The translations under genes were made by a program, and so were the position numbers. The notes beneath the pieces are model-generated. The model was not told the DNA's origin. It did no database searches and saw only the letters and a program-made list of their open reading frames with translations. This document shows, one piece after another, positions 1 to 6,592 of a stretch of DNA of 6,592 bases. Source of the stretch: an uncultured Klebsiella sp. (lineage in GTDB: Bacteria > Pseudomonadota > Gammaproteobacteria > Enterobacterales > Enterobacteriaceae); the NCBI GenBank assembly GCA_902490055.1, contig CABUCP010000182.1:1-6592 (forward strand). The letters run 5' to 3'. Numbering within the stretch: position 1 is the first letter of the stretch; each line of letters starts with the position of its first letter.

Positions 1-1276
<1,276 letters not shown>

Positions 1277-1283
1277 TCCCGTT

Positions 1284-1291
1284 CTCTCCCT
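1284..1291 (-). promoter_or_regulatory. ribosome binding site of yiaK
   Basis: AGGGAGAG on the minus strand lies 7 nt before the yiaK ATG, a strong Shine-Dalgarno match that supports this start. Confidence 0.75.
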
Positions 1292-1295
1292 CGGT

Positions 1296-1309
1296 GTTGA
1301 CAGATCAAC
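1296..1309. promoter_or_regulatory. inverted repeat GTTGA-N4-TCAAC containing TTGACA in the yiaK leader
   Basis: A perfect 5-bp inverted repeat with a 4-bp centre lies about 20-33 bp upstream of the yiaK start. On the plus strand it contains a perfect TTGACA hexamer (1297-1302), which could be a -35 element firing toward yiaJ, although the best -10 downstream (TTTTTA after an 18-bp spacer) is poor. It could be a secondary repressor site or a small RNA hairpin in the yiaK leader. Its half-site differs from that of the palindrome at 1360-1376, so the same protein need not bind both. Confidence 0.35.
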
Positions 1310-1332
1310 GGCAGGTGCTGTTTTTAAAAATC

Positions 1333-1361
1333 ATTAAAATCAGACGGTTGTGTTTTTTCAG
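1333..1361 (-). promoter_or_regulatory. candidate sigma70 promoter of yiaK
   Basis: On the minus strand CTGAAA (1361-1356, 4 of 6 matches to the -35 consensus) is followed after 17 bp by TTTAAT (1338-1333, 5 of 6 matches to the -10). Transcription would start near 1326, giving a leader of about 50 nt. The repressor-like palindrome at 1360-1376 touches the -35, which fits repression. The CRP-like site is centred about 50 bp upstream of this start, not at the usual -41.5 or -61.5, so the exact start may differ. Confidence 0.45.
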
Positions 1362-1376
1362 TTCAGATCGTGAACT
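1360..1376. promoter_or_regulatory. perfect palindrome AGTTCA-N5-TGAACT, probable YiaJ operator
   Basis: A perfect 6-bp inverted repeat with a GATCG centre lies in the yiaJ-yiaK divergent region. Its 17-bp size and spacing suit an IclR-family dimer half-site pair. It abuts the candidate -35 of yiaK and overlaps the CRP-like site by eight bases, so a bound repressor could block both RNA polymerase and CRP. The assignment to YiaJ is an inference from position and symmetry; no binding is shown by sequence. Confidence 0.5.
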
Positions 1377-1384
1377 AAGCCACA
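1369..1384 (-). promoter_or_regulatory. CRP-like site upstream of yiaK
   Basis: On the minus strand the sequence reads TGTGG-N6-TCACG, matching 8 of the 10 core positions of the CRP consensus TGTGA-N6-TCACA. It is flanked by AAAG and ATC, also CRP-like. CRP activation of the E. coli yiaK operon has been reported, which supports the call. The site lies between the divergent genes and overlaps the palindrome at 1360-1376. Confidence 0.55.
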
Positions 1385-1428
1385 CTTTGCGCTACCATCA
1401 GAGCGCGATAAAAAAGGAAGCCGAAGCG

Positions 1429-2247
1429 ATGGGCACAAAAGAGAGTGAAGTGACGCAAGAGAAAGAGAGGCCAGCCGGAAGCCAGAGCCTGTTCCGTGGG
1501 CTAATGCTGATTGAGATCCTCAGTAACTATCCGAACGGCTGCCCGCTGGCGCATCTGTCTGAATTGGCGGGGTTGAACAAAAGCACCGTGCATCGGTTGC
1601 TACAGGGGTTGCAGTCCTGCGGATACGTGACCCCAGCGCCCGCCGCGGGAAGTTACCGACTCACTACCAAATTTATTGCCGTTGGCCAAAAGGCGCTGTC
1701 GTCGCTGAATATTATTCATGTCGCTGCGCCGCATCTTGAGGCCCTAAATATCGCCACCGGCGAAACGGTGAACTTCTCCAGCCGCGAAGACGACCATGCG
1801 ATTCTGATTTATAAACTGGAGCCGACAACCGGTATGCTGCGTACCCGCGCCTATATTGGCCAGCATATGCCGCTGTACTGCTCGGCGATGGGTAAGATTT
1901 ATATGGCATTTGGCCACCCCGACTACGTGGCCAGCTACTGGGACAGCCATCAGGATATTATTCAGCCGCTTACCCGTAACACCATCACGGGCCTACCGGC
2001 GATGAACGATGAGCTGGCGCAGATCCGCGAACGTAATATGGCGATGGACCGCGAAGAGAACGAACTCGGCGTCTCCTGCCTGGCGGTACCGGTATTCGAC
2101 ATTCACGGCCGTGTACCTTACGCCATCTCTATCTCACTCTCGACTTCGCGTCTGAAACAGGTGGGTGAGAAAAATCTGCTCAAACCATTGCGTGAAACGG
2201 CAGAGGCGATTTCCCGCGAGCTGGGATTTGTTATTCGTGAAGGCTAA
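1429..2247 (+). CDS. yiaJ: YiaJ (PlaR), IclR-family repressor of the yiaK operon
   Basis: From the ATG at 1429 the product is 272 residues; E. coli YiaJ is about 282. A winged helix-turn-helix occupies roughly residues 20-82, with the recognition helix in AGLNKSTVHRLLQGL (48-62), typical of IclR proteins. An effector-binding IclR domain follows, about 97-270, including the conserved stretches HMPLYCSAMGKIYMAF (146-161) and DREENELGVSCLAVPV (207-222). The start is chosen over an in-frame GTG at 1294 because AAGGAAG lies 8 nt before 1429, the reading MGTKESEVTQEKERPAGSQS aligns with the known protein, and the longer version would run through the operator region. It ends FVIREG, slightly shorter than I recall for E. 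coli. It represses the divergent yiaK operon until a sugar-acid effector is present, and probably also represses itself. Orthology is confident; the effector is not visible. Confidence 0.95.
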   Translation: MGTKESEVTQEKERPAGSQSLFRGLMLIEILSNYPNGCPLAHLSELAGLNKSTVHRLLQGLQSCGYVTPAPAAGSYRLTTKFIAVGQKALSSLNIIHVAAPHLEALNIATGETVNFSSREDDHAILIYKLEPTTGMLRTRAYIGQHMPLYCSAMGKIYMAFGHPDYVASYWDSHQDIIQPLTRNTITGLPAMNDELAQIRERNMAMDREENELGVSCLAVPVFDIHGRVPYAISISLSTSRLKQVGEKNLLKPLRETAEAISRELGFVIREG

Positions 2248-2307
2248 GGCAACTGGCGAGATCTTGCTGGGTATTTGCCTAAAACGTCGCTGATTCCATT
2301 CAGGATC

Positions 2308-2346
2308 AAAGCGCGCAGGGGGGCTTTTCTGGCACGCTGCGTTTTT
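2308..2346 (+). terminator. weak terminator-like hairpin between yiaJ and ysaA
   Basis: CGCAG (2314-2318) can pair with CTGCG (2337-2341) around an 18-nt loop and is followed at once by TTTTT (2342-2346). A competing stem AAAGC/GCTTT (2308-2312 with 2323-2327) is also possible. Both are short, so termination of yiaJ would be leaky at best. The T run ends about 20 nt before the ysaA start, so it could also act as an attenuator. Confidence 0.3.
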
Positions 2347-2355
2347 ATCCCGAAT

Positions 2356-2359
2356 GGAG
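2356..2359 (+). promoter_or_regulatory. ribosome binding site deciding the ysaA start
   Basis: GGAG lies 6 nt before the ATG at 2366. The alternative ATG at 2354 overlaps this motif and has no Shine-Dalgarno sequence of its own, so the downstream start is favoured. Confidence 0.6.
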
Positions 2360-2365
2360 TTGAGG

Positions 2366-2854
2366 ATGAACCGGTTTATTATCGCCGATGCGCAAAAATG
2401 TATTGGCTGCCGAACCTGTGAGGTGGCCTGCGTGGTGTCGCATCAGCAGGGGCAGGATTGTTCTACCGTCTCCGCGAGACGCTTTGCGCCGCGGATCCGC
2501 GTGGTGAAGAGCGATGAGCTATCGACGGCGACGTTGTGCCGTCAGTGCGAAGACGCGCCCTGCGCGAACGTCTGTCCGGAAGAGGCGATACAGCATGAAG
2601 GTGACGTCTGGCGAGTCGATCAGCGTCGGTGCATTGGTTGTAAGAGCTGTATGGTGGCGTGCCCGTATGGGGCGATGACGGTCATGTTGACCGAGGATGG
2701 CGTGCAGGCGCTAAAGTGCGACCTGTGCGCGCATCGGCAAACCGGTCCCGCCTGCGTGGCGGCCTGTCCGACCCAGGCCCTGCGCTGCATTGAGCCCGCC
2801 GAACTGGAAAAATTAAGCGCCGAACGCCGCCGTTGGGCAGCGCAGGCGATGTAA
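2366..2854 (+). CDS. ysaA: YsaA, HydN-like ferredoxin with four [4Fe-4S] cluster motifs
   Basis: A 162-residue protein whose sixteen cysteines are set out as CxxCxxCxxxC at 12-22, CxxCxxxxCxxxC at 58-70, CxxCxxCxxxC at 89-99 and CxxC-x8-CxxxC at 118-134. This is the layout of polyferredoxin electron-transfer subunits such as HydN, HycB and DmsB, predicted to hold four [4Fe-4S] clusters. It lacks a signal peptide or membrane segment, so it is likely cytoplasmic. It matches E. coli YsaA (about 157 residues) with a shorter region before the fourth motif. The ATG at 2366 is preferred over the in-frame ATG at 2354 because GGAG (2356-2359) sits 6 nt upstream of it, and MNRFIIAD is the usual start for this family. 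No oxidoreductase partner is encoded in the window; its partner and role are unknown. It runs in the same direction as yiaJ after 118 bp and converges on avtA. Confidence 0.9.
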   Translation: MNRFIIADAQKCIGCRTCEVACVVSHQQGQDCSTVSARRFAPRIRVVKSDELSTATLCRQCEDAPCANVCPEEAIQHEGDVWRVDQRRCIGCKSCMVACPYGAMTVMLTEDGVQALKCDLCAHRQTGPACVAACPTQALRCIEPAELEKLSAERRRWAAQAM

Positions 2855-2859
2855 TGCGA

Positions 2860-2881
2860 TCCCGGCCAGTTCAGGCCGGGA
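2860..2881. terminator. GC-rich hairpin between convergent ysaA and avtA
   Basis: TCCCGGCC (2860-2867) and GGCCGGGA (2874-2881) form a perfect 8-bp stem with a 6-nt AGTTCA loop. It begins 5 nt after the ysaA stop and ends 7 nt before the avtA stop. The position suits a shared bidirectional terminator. However, neither strand shows a run of T directly after the stem, so it may be a transcript-end stabilising hairpin rather than a classical intrinsic terminator. Confidence 0.55.
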
Positions 2882-2888
2882 AACCCGA

Positions 2889-4145
2889 TTAGGCGTCTTG
2901 TTCCTGCCAGGCGCGCTCAATCTCTTCAGCAAGAATTTTCACTCCCGCCTCGATTTTTTCCGGGTCCGGCACGTAGTTCATACGCATGCACTGGTGCGTA
3001 TGCGGCCAGGGCTTGTCGAGCCCCGGGAAGAAGTAGTCGCCCGGCACCATCAGCACCCCGCGTTTCTTCAGTCGCTGATACAGCAGCTCGGTGGAGATCG
3101 GCAGATCCTTAAACCACAGCCAGAGGAAAATCGCCCCTTCCGGTTTATGAATCAGGCAGCGTTCCTCGGGTAAATAGCGGCGAATGGTGGCGATCGTTTC
3201 ATGCACGCGCTGGTAATAGAACGGTTTAATCACCGTTTCCGACAGGCGCAGCAGGTCTTTGCGCTTAATCATTTCGCACATCATTGCCGGGCCAATACCG
3301 CCCGGCGCGAGGCTGATAATGCCGTTCATATTGCTGATGGCGGTGATGATTTTTTCGTTGGCGATGATAATCCCGCAGCGGGTGCCCGGCAGGCCGAGCT
3401 TGGACAAGCTCATGCACAGCACGATATTCGGGTTCCACAGCGGGCGCGCTTCGCTAAAGATAATGCCCGGGAAAGGCACGCCGTAGGCGTTATCGATCAC
3501 CAGCGGAACGCCGTGCTGATTGGCGAGAGAATCCAGCTTGATAAGCTCTTCGTCGGTAATCACGTTGCCGGTCGGGTTGGTCGGCCGGGAGACGCAAATC
3601 ATCCCCGTCTCGTCGGTTATCTGCAGGTGTTCGAAATCCACGTGGTACTTAAACTGGCCTTCCGGCAGCAGTTCAATGTTGGGACGGGTTGCGACAAACA
3701 GATCCTCTTCCAGCCCGGAGTCGGCATAGCCGATATATTCCGGCGTCAGCGGGAACAGCACCTTGCGGGTGGTGCCATCGGCGCGGCGGCCGGCAAATAG
3801 GTTAAACAAGTAGAAAAACGCGCTCTGACTGCCATTTGTCAGTGCAATATTCTGTGGTTCGATCTCCCAACCTAATTCCTCGCGCAGCATTTGCGCAAGC
3901 TGGGTCAGCAGCTCGCTCTTCCCCTGCGGACCATCATAATTGCAAAGCGCATCAAGGGCTTTGCCGTTATCCAGCATATCGGCCAGTAGGCTATTGAAGT
4001 ATTCATTCATCTCCGGGATTTGCGCGGGGTTGCCGCCGCCCAGCATGATTGCGCCCGGTGTGCGCAGGCCGTCGTTGAGGTCTTCCATCAAGCGGGTGAT
4101 GCCTGAATGACGGGTGAATTTGTCGCCGAAAAGTGAAAATGTCAT
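2889..4145 (-). CDS. avtA: valine-pyruvate aminotransferase AvtA
   Basis: A 418-residue, fold type I (class I/II) pyridoxal-phosphate aminotransferase, one residue longer than E. coli AvtA. It makes valine from 2-ketoisovalerate with alanine as the amino donor (transaminase C), linking the alanine and valine pools in the cytoplasm. Seen in the sequence: an N-terminal substrate-loop region with LGGGNP (35-40); NGSQSAF (104-110) for phosphate binding; SRPTNPTG (186-193); VIDNAYG with Asp218 expected to contact the pyridine nitrogen; and SLSKLGLPGTRCG with the cofactor lysine at Lys249 and Arg256 close by. The C-terminal NYVPDPEKIEAGVKIL closes the small domain. The ATG at 4143-4145 gives MTFSLFGDKF, the expected start, although the ribosome binding site is weak. 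It is the first gene after malS on this strand but is separated from it by a terminator, so it is probably transcribed alone. E. coli avtA is repressed by alanine and leucine. Confidence 0.96.
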   Translation of the reverse strand: MTFSLFGDKFTRHSGITRLMEDLNDGLRTPGAIMLGGGNPAQIPEMNEYFNSLLADMLDNGKALDALCNYDGPQGKSELLTQLAQMLREELGWEIEPQNIALTNGSQSAFFYLFNLFAGRRADGTTRKVLFPLTPEYIGYADSGLEEDLFVATRPNIELLPEGQFKYHVDFEHLQITDETGMICVSRPTNPTGNVITDEELIKLDSLANQHGVPLVIDNAYGVPFPGIIFSEARPLWNPNIVLCMSLSKLGLPGTRCGIIIANEKIITAISNMNGIISLAPGGIGPAMMCEMIKRKDLLRLSETVIKPFYYQRVHETIATIRRYLPEERCLIHKPEGAIFLWLWFKDLPISTELLYQRLKKRGVLMVPGDYFFPGLDKPWPHTHQCMRMNYVPDPEKIEAGVKILAEEIERAWQEQDA

Positions 4146-4181
4146 TGCGGATATTCTGTTGGTCTTTCTGGAAAGGGGATT

Positions 4182-4210
4182 ACCATAACGCCAGCGTCAA
4201 CGCGGTGCAA
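4182..4210 (-). promoter_or_regulatory. possible avtA promoter
   Basis: On the minus strand TTGCAC (4210-4205) and TATGGT (4187-4182) are 17 bp apart, about 37 bp upstream of the avtA start. Both hexamers are only partial matches (3 and 4 of 6). The malS terminator upstream implies that avtA needs its own promoter somewhere in 4146-4277. Confidence 0.3.
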
Positions 4211-4277
4211 ATCGGCACAGGAGTGAGCGATTTATTATTTGTTCTGCTAATAGGGGAGATTTTAGTAATTTGTGCTG

Positions 4278-4305
4278 AAAAGGCTCCCGCCAGCGGCAAG
4301 GAGCC
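4278..4305 (-). terminator. intrinsic terminator of malS
   Basis: On the minus strand GGCTCC (4305-4300) pairs with GGAGCC (4287-4282). An inner GCC/GGC stem may extend it, and TTTT (4281-4278) follows. It lies 13 nt after the malS stop codon and separates malS from avtA. Confidence 0.7.
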
Positions 4306-4318
4306 CGGTAAGCGACTG

Positions 4319-6349
4319 CTATTGCTGTCCGGCCCAGACAACCATCACTTTATCAGCGCTGCTTTCACGCACGAAACCATAGCCCTGCTCTAGCGTCAGC
4401 GTCTGTTGTTTACCCATACCAATGGCCGGATGGCGGGCGCGGAATTGGGCGATTTTTTGCCAGTGCGCCACGCTTTCGGAGGCTTTGCCGGCAACATCCT
4501 GCCAGTTCATATCCGAACGGGTACCCTGCAGCGGATCGGAGCCGGTAGGGCCAAACGGGCGCGAAGATTCATCGCCATAGAAGATTTGTACGGCCCCGGG
4601 AGCGAGTAATAGCAGCTCTGCCGCGCGGCTGCCGCCCTCGCGGAACAGGCGCGTATCGTGCGAGGAGAGATAGCTCAGTACGTTGAAATCCTGCAGTTTA
4701 TCCGCCATCTGTTGCCAGGTGACGTCCATATCCGCCAGGCAGTTCACCGCTTTCGCCGCCCGATCCTGATAATCGAAATTGATCATCGCGTCGAAGCCGT
4801 GGCGATAGTAGTCGCTTTGCATCACGCCGTGGCCCCAGGCTTCGCCGGTCATCCAGAACGGCGCGTCATCCAGCGTTTGCTGCGGATTCGCTTTTTTCCA
4901 CGCGTCCAGCGCCGCCGTCGCCTGCGTTTTGAGCTGTTGCCAGGCTGCCAGCTCAACGTGTTTCGCGGTATCGACGCGGAAGCCGTCGATACCATAATCG
5001 CGTACCCATTGGCTGAGCCAGTGGGTCAGATAGTCGCGCGGGGTGTAGCCTGCTATCTCTTCGGCGGCGGTATCCGGCTTGTGACGATAGAAATTTGGCA
5101 GCCCTGAAGGAATCGTCGACTCGGTTTTCAGGTCCGGCAGGAAAGCCAACGACATCGTGAGATCGTCAAAGCCGGGGTTGTCGTAGTCGCCGATATCGGT
5201 GCGGATCCATTTTTTCCCCCACCATTTTTCCCAGCCGGCTTTATCGCTGAAATTGATGTAGTCGTTAAAGCTGTGCCAGCTTTGCCCCGGCGCAGGTTTC
5301 CAGTCGGTCCAGCGCTCGCCGAGCGTTTTTTTCAGTTCATCGCCTTTTAGATACAGTGAGCCGAAGTGAAATTCTTGCATATCGGCAAGCGTGGCGTAGC
5401 CGGTGTGGTTCATCACGATATCAAACAGCACGCGTATACCGCGTTTATGGGCTTCGTCAACCAGCTGATGAAGGTCAGCCTCATTACCCATATTTGCGTC
5501 GAGGCGAGTCCAGTCCTGGGTGTAGTAGCCATGGTAGGCGTAATGGGGGAAGTCGCCTTTGGTGCCGCCTCCGACCCAGCCGTGAATCTGTTCCAGCGGC
5601 GAGCTAATCCACAGCGCATTGATGCCAAGCTGCTGGAGGTAGTCAAGCTTGCTGGTCAGCCCCTGGAGATCGCCGCCGTGAAAGGTGCCAATCTCCTGCA
5701 TACCGTCTTTATGGCGCCCGTAGCTGTTGTCGTTGGCCGGATTACCGTTGACGAAGCGATCGGTCAGGACGAAGTATACCGTGGCATTATGCCAGTTAAA
5801 CGGCGCGCTGGCGGCGCTATCCGCCGCTTCTAGCAGGAGTAACCCGTTGCTGTTGGCGGCGGGCTGCAGCGTGATTTTACCGCCGCTGACCGTGGCGAGG
5901 TTGCCGCTATAAAAATCGCGAACCTGGCTACCTTCGGCGAAGGTCTGGCCGACGTCGAGCGTCAGCGGTTGACCATCCCATTTCGGGCACTGGCGCAGCT
6001 GCGGCTGCGCGCTGGCGGTCTCCTGCTCCGCCAGCGCCAGCATCAGCGTTGGCGTACCGGAGCGGGTATCAACCTCCATCGTATAGCGCCCGTCGCGGAA
6101 TACTCGCCACTGCGGCGGCGTATCGCGGCAGGGCTCCAGCGACAGCATCTGATTGAGCTTTATCGCCCCTGCCGGCTGCCAGCACTGTTGGTCAAAACTT
6201 ATCCGCAAAGGGCGAGTACCCTTCGTCACCTCATTTTGCGTCACGAAGCGGCCCGCAGCTTGTTCGGTGAAGGCGGGGAAATCGGCGGTAGTCCAGGCGG
6301 CAAAAGCCATCCCGGGCAGCAGTAGCGAGGCAAGCGCAGCGAGTTTCAT
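4319..6349 (-). CDS. malS: periplasmic alpha-amylase MalS
   Basis: A 676-residue protein, the same length as E. coli MalS. It cleaves maltodextrins and other alpha-1,4-glucans in the periplasm, releasing mainly maltohexaose for uptake by the maltose system. A short Sec signal peptide (MKLAALASLLLPGMAFA) probably ends at residue 17. Residues to about 180 form an N-terminal beta domain, then the GH13 barrel starts at NATVYFVLTDRF (188-199). The four GH13 motifs are intact: DIVMNH (310-315), GFRVDTAKH (456-464) with nucleophile Asp460, GEAWG with acid/base Glu503, and SHDT with His564 and Asp565. Cys56, Cys74, Cys121 and Cys537 match the four cysteines that form two disulfides in the E. coli enzyme; the extra cysteine in the E. 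coli signal peptide is absent here. The ATG at 6347-6349 has AGGA 7 nt upstream. It is a member of the MalT regulon. Confidence 0.97.
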   Translation of the reverse strand: MKLAALASLLLPGMAFAAWTTADFPAFTEQAAGRFVTQNEVTKGTRPLRISFDQQCWQPAGAIKLNQMLSLEPCRDTPPQWRVFRDGRYTMEVDTRSGTPTLMLALAEQETASAQPQLRQCPKWDGQPLTLDVGQTFAEGSQVRDFYSGNLATVSGGKITLQPAANSNGLLLLEAADSAASAPFNWHNATVYFVLTDRFVNGNPANDNSYGRHKDGMQEIGTFHGGDLQGLTSKLDYLQQLGINALWISSPLEQIHGWVGGGTKGDFPHYAYHGYYTQDWTRLDANMGNEADLHQLVDEAHKRGIRVLFDIVMNHTGYATLADMQEFHFGSLYLKGDELKKTLGERWTDWKPAPGQSWHSFNDYINFSDKAGWEKWWGKKWIRTDIGDYDNPGFDDLTMSLAFLPDLKTESTIPSGLPNFYRHKPDTAAEEIAGYTPRDYLTHWLSQWVRDYGIDGFRVDTAKHVELAAWQQLKTQATAALDAWKKANPQQTLDDAPFWMTGEAWGHGVMQSDYYRHGFDAMINFDYQDRAAKAVNCLADMDVTWQQMADKLQDFNVLSYLSSHDTRLFREGGSRAAELLLLAPGAVQIFYGDESSRPFGPTGSDPLQGTRSDMNWQDVAGKASESVAHWQKIAQFRARHPAIGMGKQQTLTLEQGYGFVRESSADKVMVVWAGQQ

Positions 6350-6373
6350 TCCGGTGTCCTGTTAGCAATGTTT

Positions 6374-6379
6374 GTTACA
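6374..6379 (-). promoter_or_regulatory. candidate -10 element of malS
   Basis: TGTAAC on the minus strand matches 4 of 6 positions of TATAAT and would start transcription near 6367, leaving a leader of about 18 nt. There is no good -35, as expected for a MalT-dependent promoter. The nearest MalT-like box is centred about 42 bp upstream of that start, close to the usual position for an activating MalT box. Confidence 0.35.
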
Positions 6380-6404
6380 GTGTGCCTGCGCATCAGTCGG
6401 TTGC

Positions 6405-6414
6405 ACTCCTCCTG
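6405..6414 (-). promoter_or_regulatory. MalT-box-like site proximal to malS
   Basis: On the minus strand the decamer CAGGAGGAGT contains GGAGGAG, matching seven central positions of the MalT box GGGGA(T/G)GAGG. It is in the direction of malS and well placed upstream of the candidate -10. Confidence 0.5.
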
Positions 6415-6430
6415 CCTGTCGTTTTGCAGG

Positions 6431-6450
6431 GAGGATGAAAAGGGGTGAGT
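6431..6450 (+). promoter_or_regulatory. two abutting MalT-box-like decamers upstream of malS
   Basis: GAGGATGAAA (6431-6440) and AGGGGTGAGT (6441-6450) each match about 7 of 10 positions of GGGGA(T/G)GAGG; the first carries the exact core GGATGA. They form a tandem with a 10-bp period, inverted relative to malS. Together with the box at 6405-6414 they suggest a multi-site MalT promoter. The second decamer is the less certain. Confidence 0.4.
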
Positions 6451-6463
6451 GATTTAGTTCAAA
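6448..6463 (-). promoter_or_regulatory. CRP-like site between malS and the next gene
   Basis: On the minus strand TTTGA-N6-TCACT matches 8 of 10 core positions of the CRP consensus. It lies about 90 bp upstream of the candidate malS start, beyond the MalT-like boxes and overlapping the last of them by 3 bp. CRP assists MalT at some maltose promoters, so this is plausible but unproven. Confidence 0.35.
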
Positions 6464-6493
6464 AAATGAGCTATAAATGAGACGGAGCTAGCA

Positions 6494-6521
6494 TTTCTGC
6501 ACCTTCGCGGCGGCGCAGAAA
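6494..6521. repeat. inverted repeat / hairpin in the malS upstream region
   Basis: TTTCTGC (6494-6500) and GCAGAAA (6515-6521) form a perfect 7-bp stem around a 14-nt GC-rich loop. There is no T run after it on either strand, so it is not a clear terminator. It may be an operator or chance symmetry. It sits just upstream of the possible rightward promoter. Confidence 0.4.
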
Positions 6522-6531
6522 CCGATTTCAG

Positions 6532-6560
6532 ATGACAGCAATTCGGAATTGGACTATTTA
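6532..6560 (+). promoter_or_regulatory. possible rightward promoter toward the gene beyond the window
   Basis: ATGACA (6532-6537, 5 of 6 matches to the -35) is followed after 17 bp by TATTTA (6555-6560, 3 of 6 matches to the -10). In E. coli the gene divergent from malS is bax, so this may be its promoter; no start codon of that gene is inside the window. Confidence 0.3.
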
Positions 6561-6592
6561 TTCAGGTGCTCTCTCTGGGTATTTTTGATACT

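Noticed and set aside
1321..1330. TTTTTAAAAA palindrome in the yiaJ-yiaK gap
   Set aside because: It is a simple AT run in a promoter region; symmetry of this kind is expected by chance.
1294..1428. A 45-residue N-terminal extension of YiaJ from an in-frame GTG
   Set aside because: It runs through the palindrome and CRP-like site, has no clear ribosome binding site, and does not resemble IclR proteins; the ATG at 1429 has a good one.
2247..2280. AGGCAA...TTGCCT inverted repeat after the yiaJ stop as a terminator
   Set aside because: The 6-bp stem encloses a 22-nt loop and is followed by AAAACG, not Ts, so it is not convincing.
3201..3800. A 199-codon plus-strand reading frame inside avtA
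   Set aside because: It is antisense to a well-conserved enzyme gene, is rich in His, Arg and Ala, and shows no recognisable domain; it reflects the codon bias of avtA.
4133..4393. An 86-codon plus-strand reading frame spanning the avtA-malS gap
   Set aside because: It overlaps both flanking genes in antisense, crosses the malS terminator, and has no ribosome binding site or homology I recognise.
4658..5107. A 149-codon plus-strand reading frame inside malS
   Set aside because: It is antisense to intact GH13 motifs and contains no recognisable protein motif.
5366..5833. A 155-codon plus-strand reading frame inside malS
   Set aside because: It is fully antisense to the catalytic domain of malS and has no family signature.

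Overview
The window is ordinary enterobacterial chromosome. Six protein genes can be supported, in the same relative order as the E. coli K-12 segment malS-avtA-ysaA-yiaJ-yiaK-yiaL, written here with malS at the right end. The encoded proteins resemble the E. coli ones closely along their whole length as I remember them, but differ at scattered positions (for example, YiaJ lacks a few C-terminal residues and the MalS signal peptide lacks a cysteine). This points to a related genus such as Klebsiella, Raoultella, Enterobacter or Citrobacter rather than E. coli itself. I cannot fix the genus from sequence alone.

Left part (1-1431): yiaL (cut by the window edge) and yiaK lie on the minus strand. 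They are the first two genes of the yiaK operon, which breaks down 2,3-diketo-L-gulonate and related plant or ascorbate-derived sugar acids. yiaJ, the IclR-family repressor of that operon, is divergent on the plus strand. The 152-bp region between yiaJ and yiaK is rich in regulatory signals: a perfect AGTTCA-N5-TGAACT palindrome overlaps a good CRP-like site, and a second inverted repeat contains a perfect TTGACA and lies just upstream of the yiaK ribosome binding site.

Middle (2248-4318): ysaA encodes a ferredoxin-like protein with sixteen cysteines spaced for four [4Fe-4S] clusters. It runs in the same direction as yiaJ and converges on avtA (valine-pyruvate aminotransferase, minus strand). 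An 8-bp perfect GC-rich hairpin separates the two convergent genes.

Right part (4319-6592): malS (periplasmic alpha-amylase, minus strand) ends at a hairpin followed by a T run. Its upstream region carries MalT-box-like motifs, a CRP-like site and a candidate promoter. The last ~120 bp hold a 7-bp hairpin and a possible rightward promoter, which by synteny would serve bax beyond the edge. No gene-free stretch exceeds 300 bp. I found no mobile element, RNA gene, CRISPR array or clearly novel system. The most interesting points are the overlapping operator architecture at yiaJ/yiaK and the partnerless four-cluster ferredoxin.
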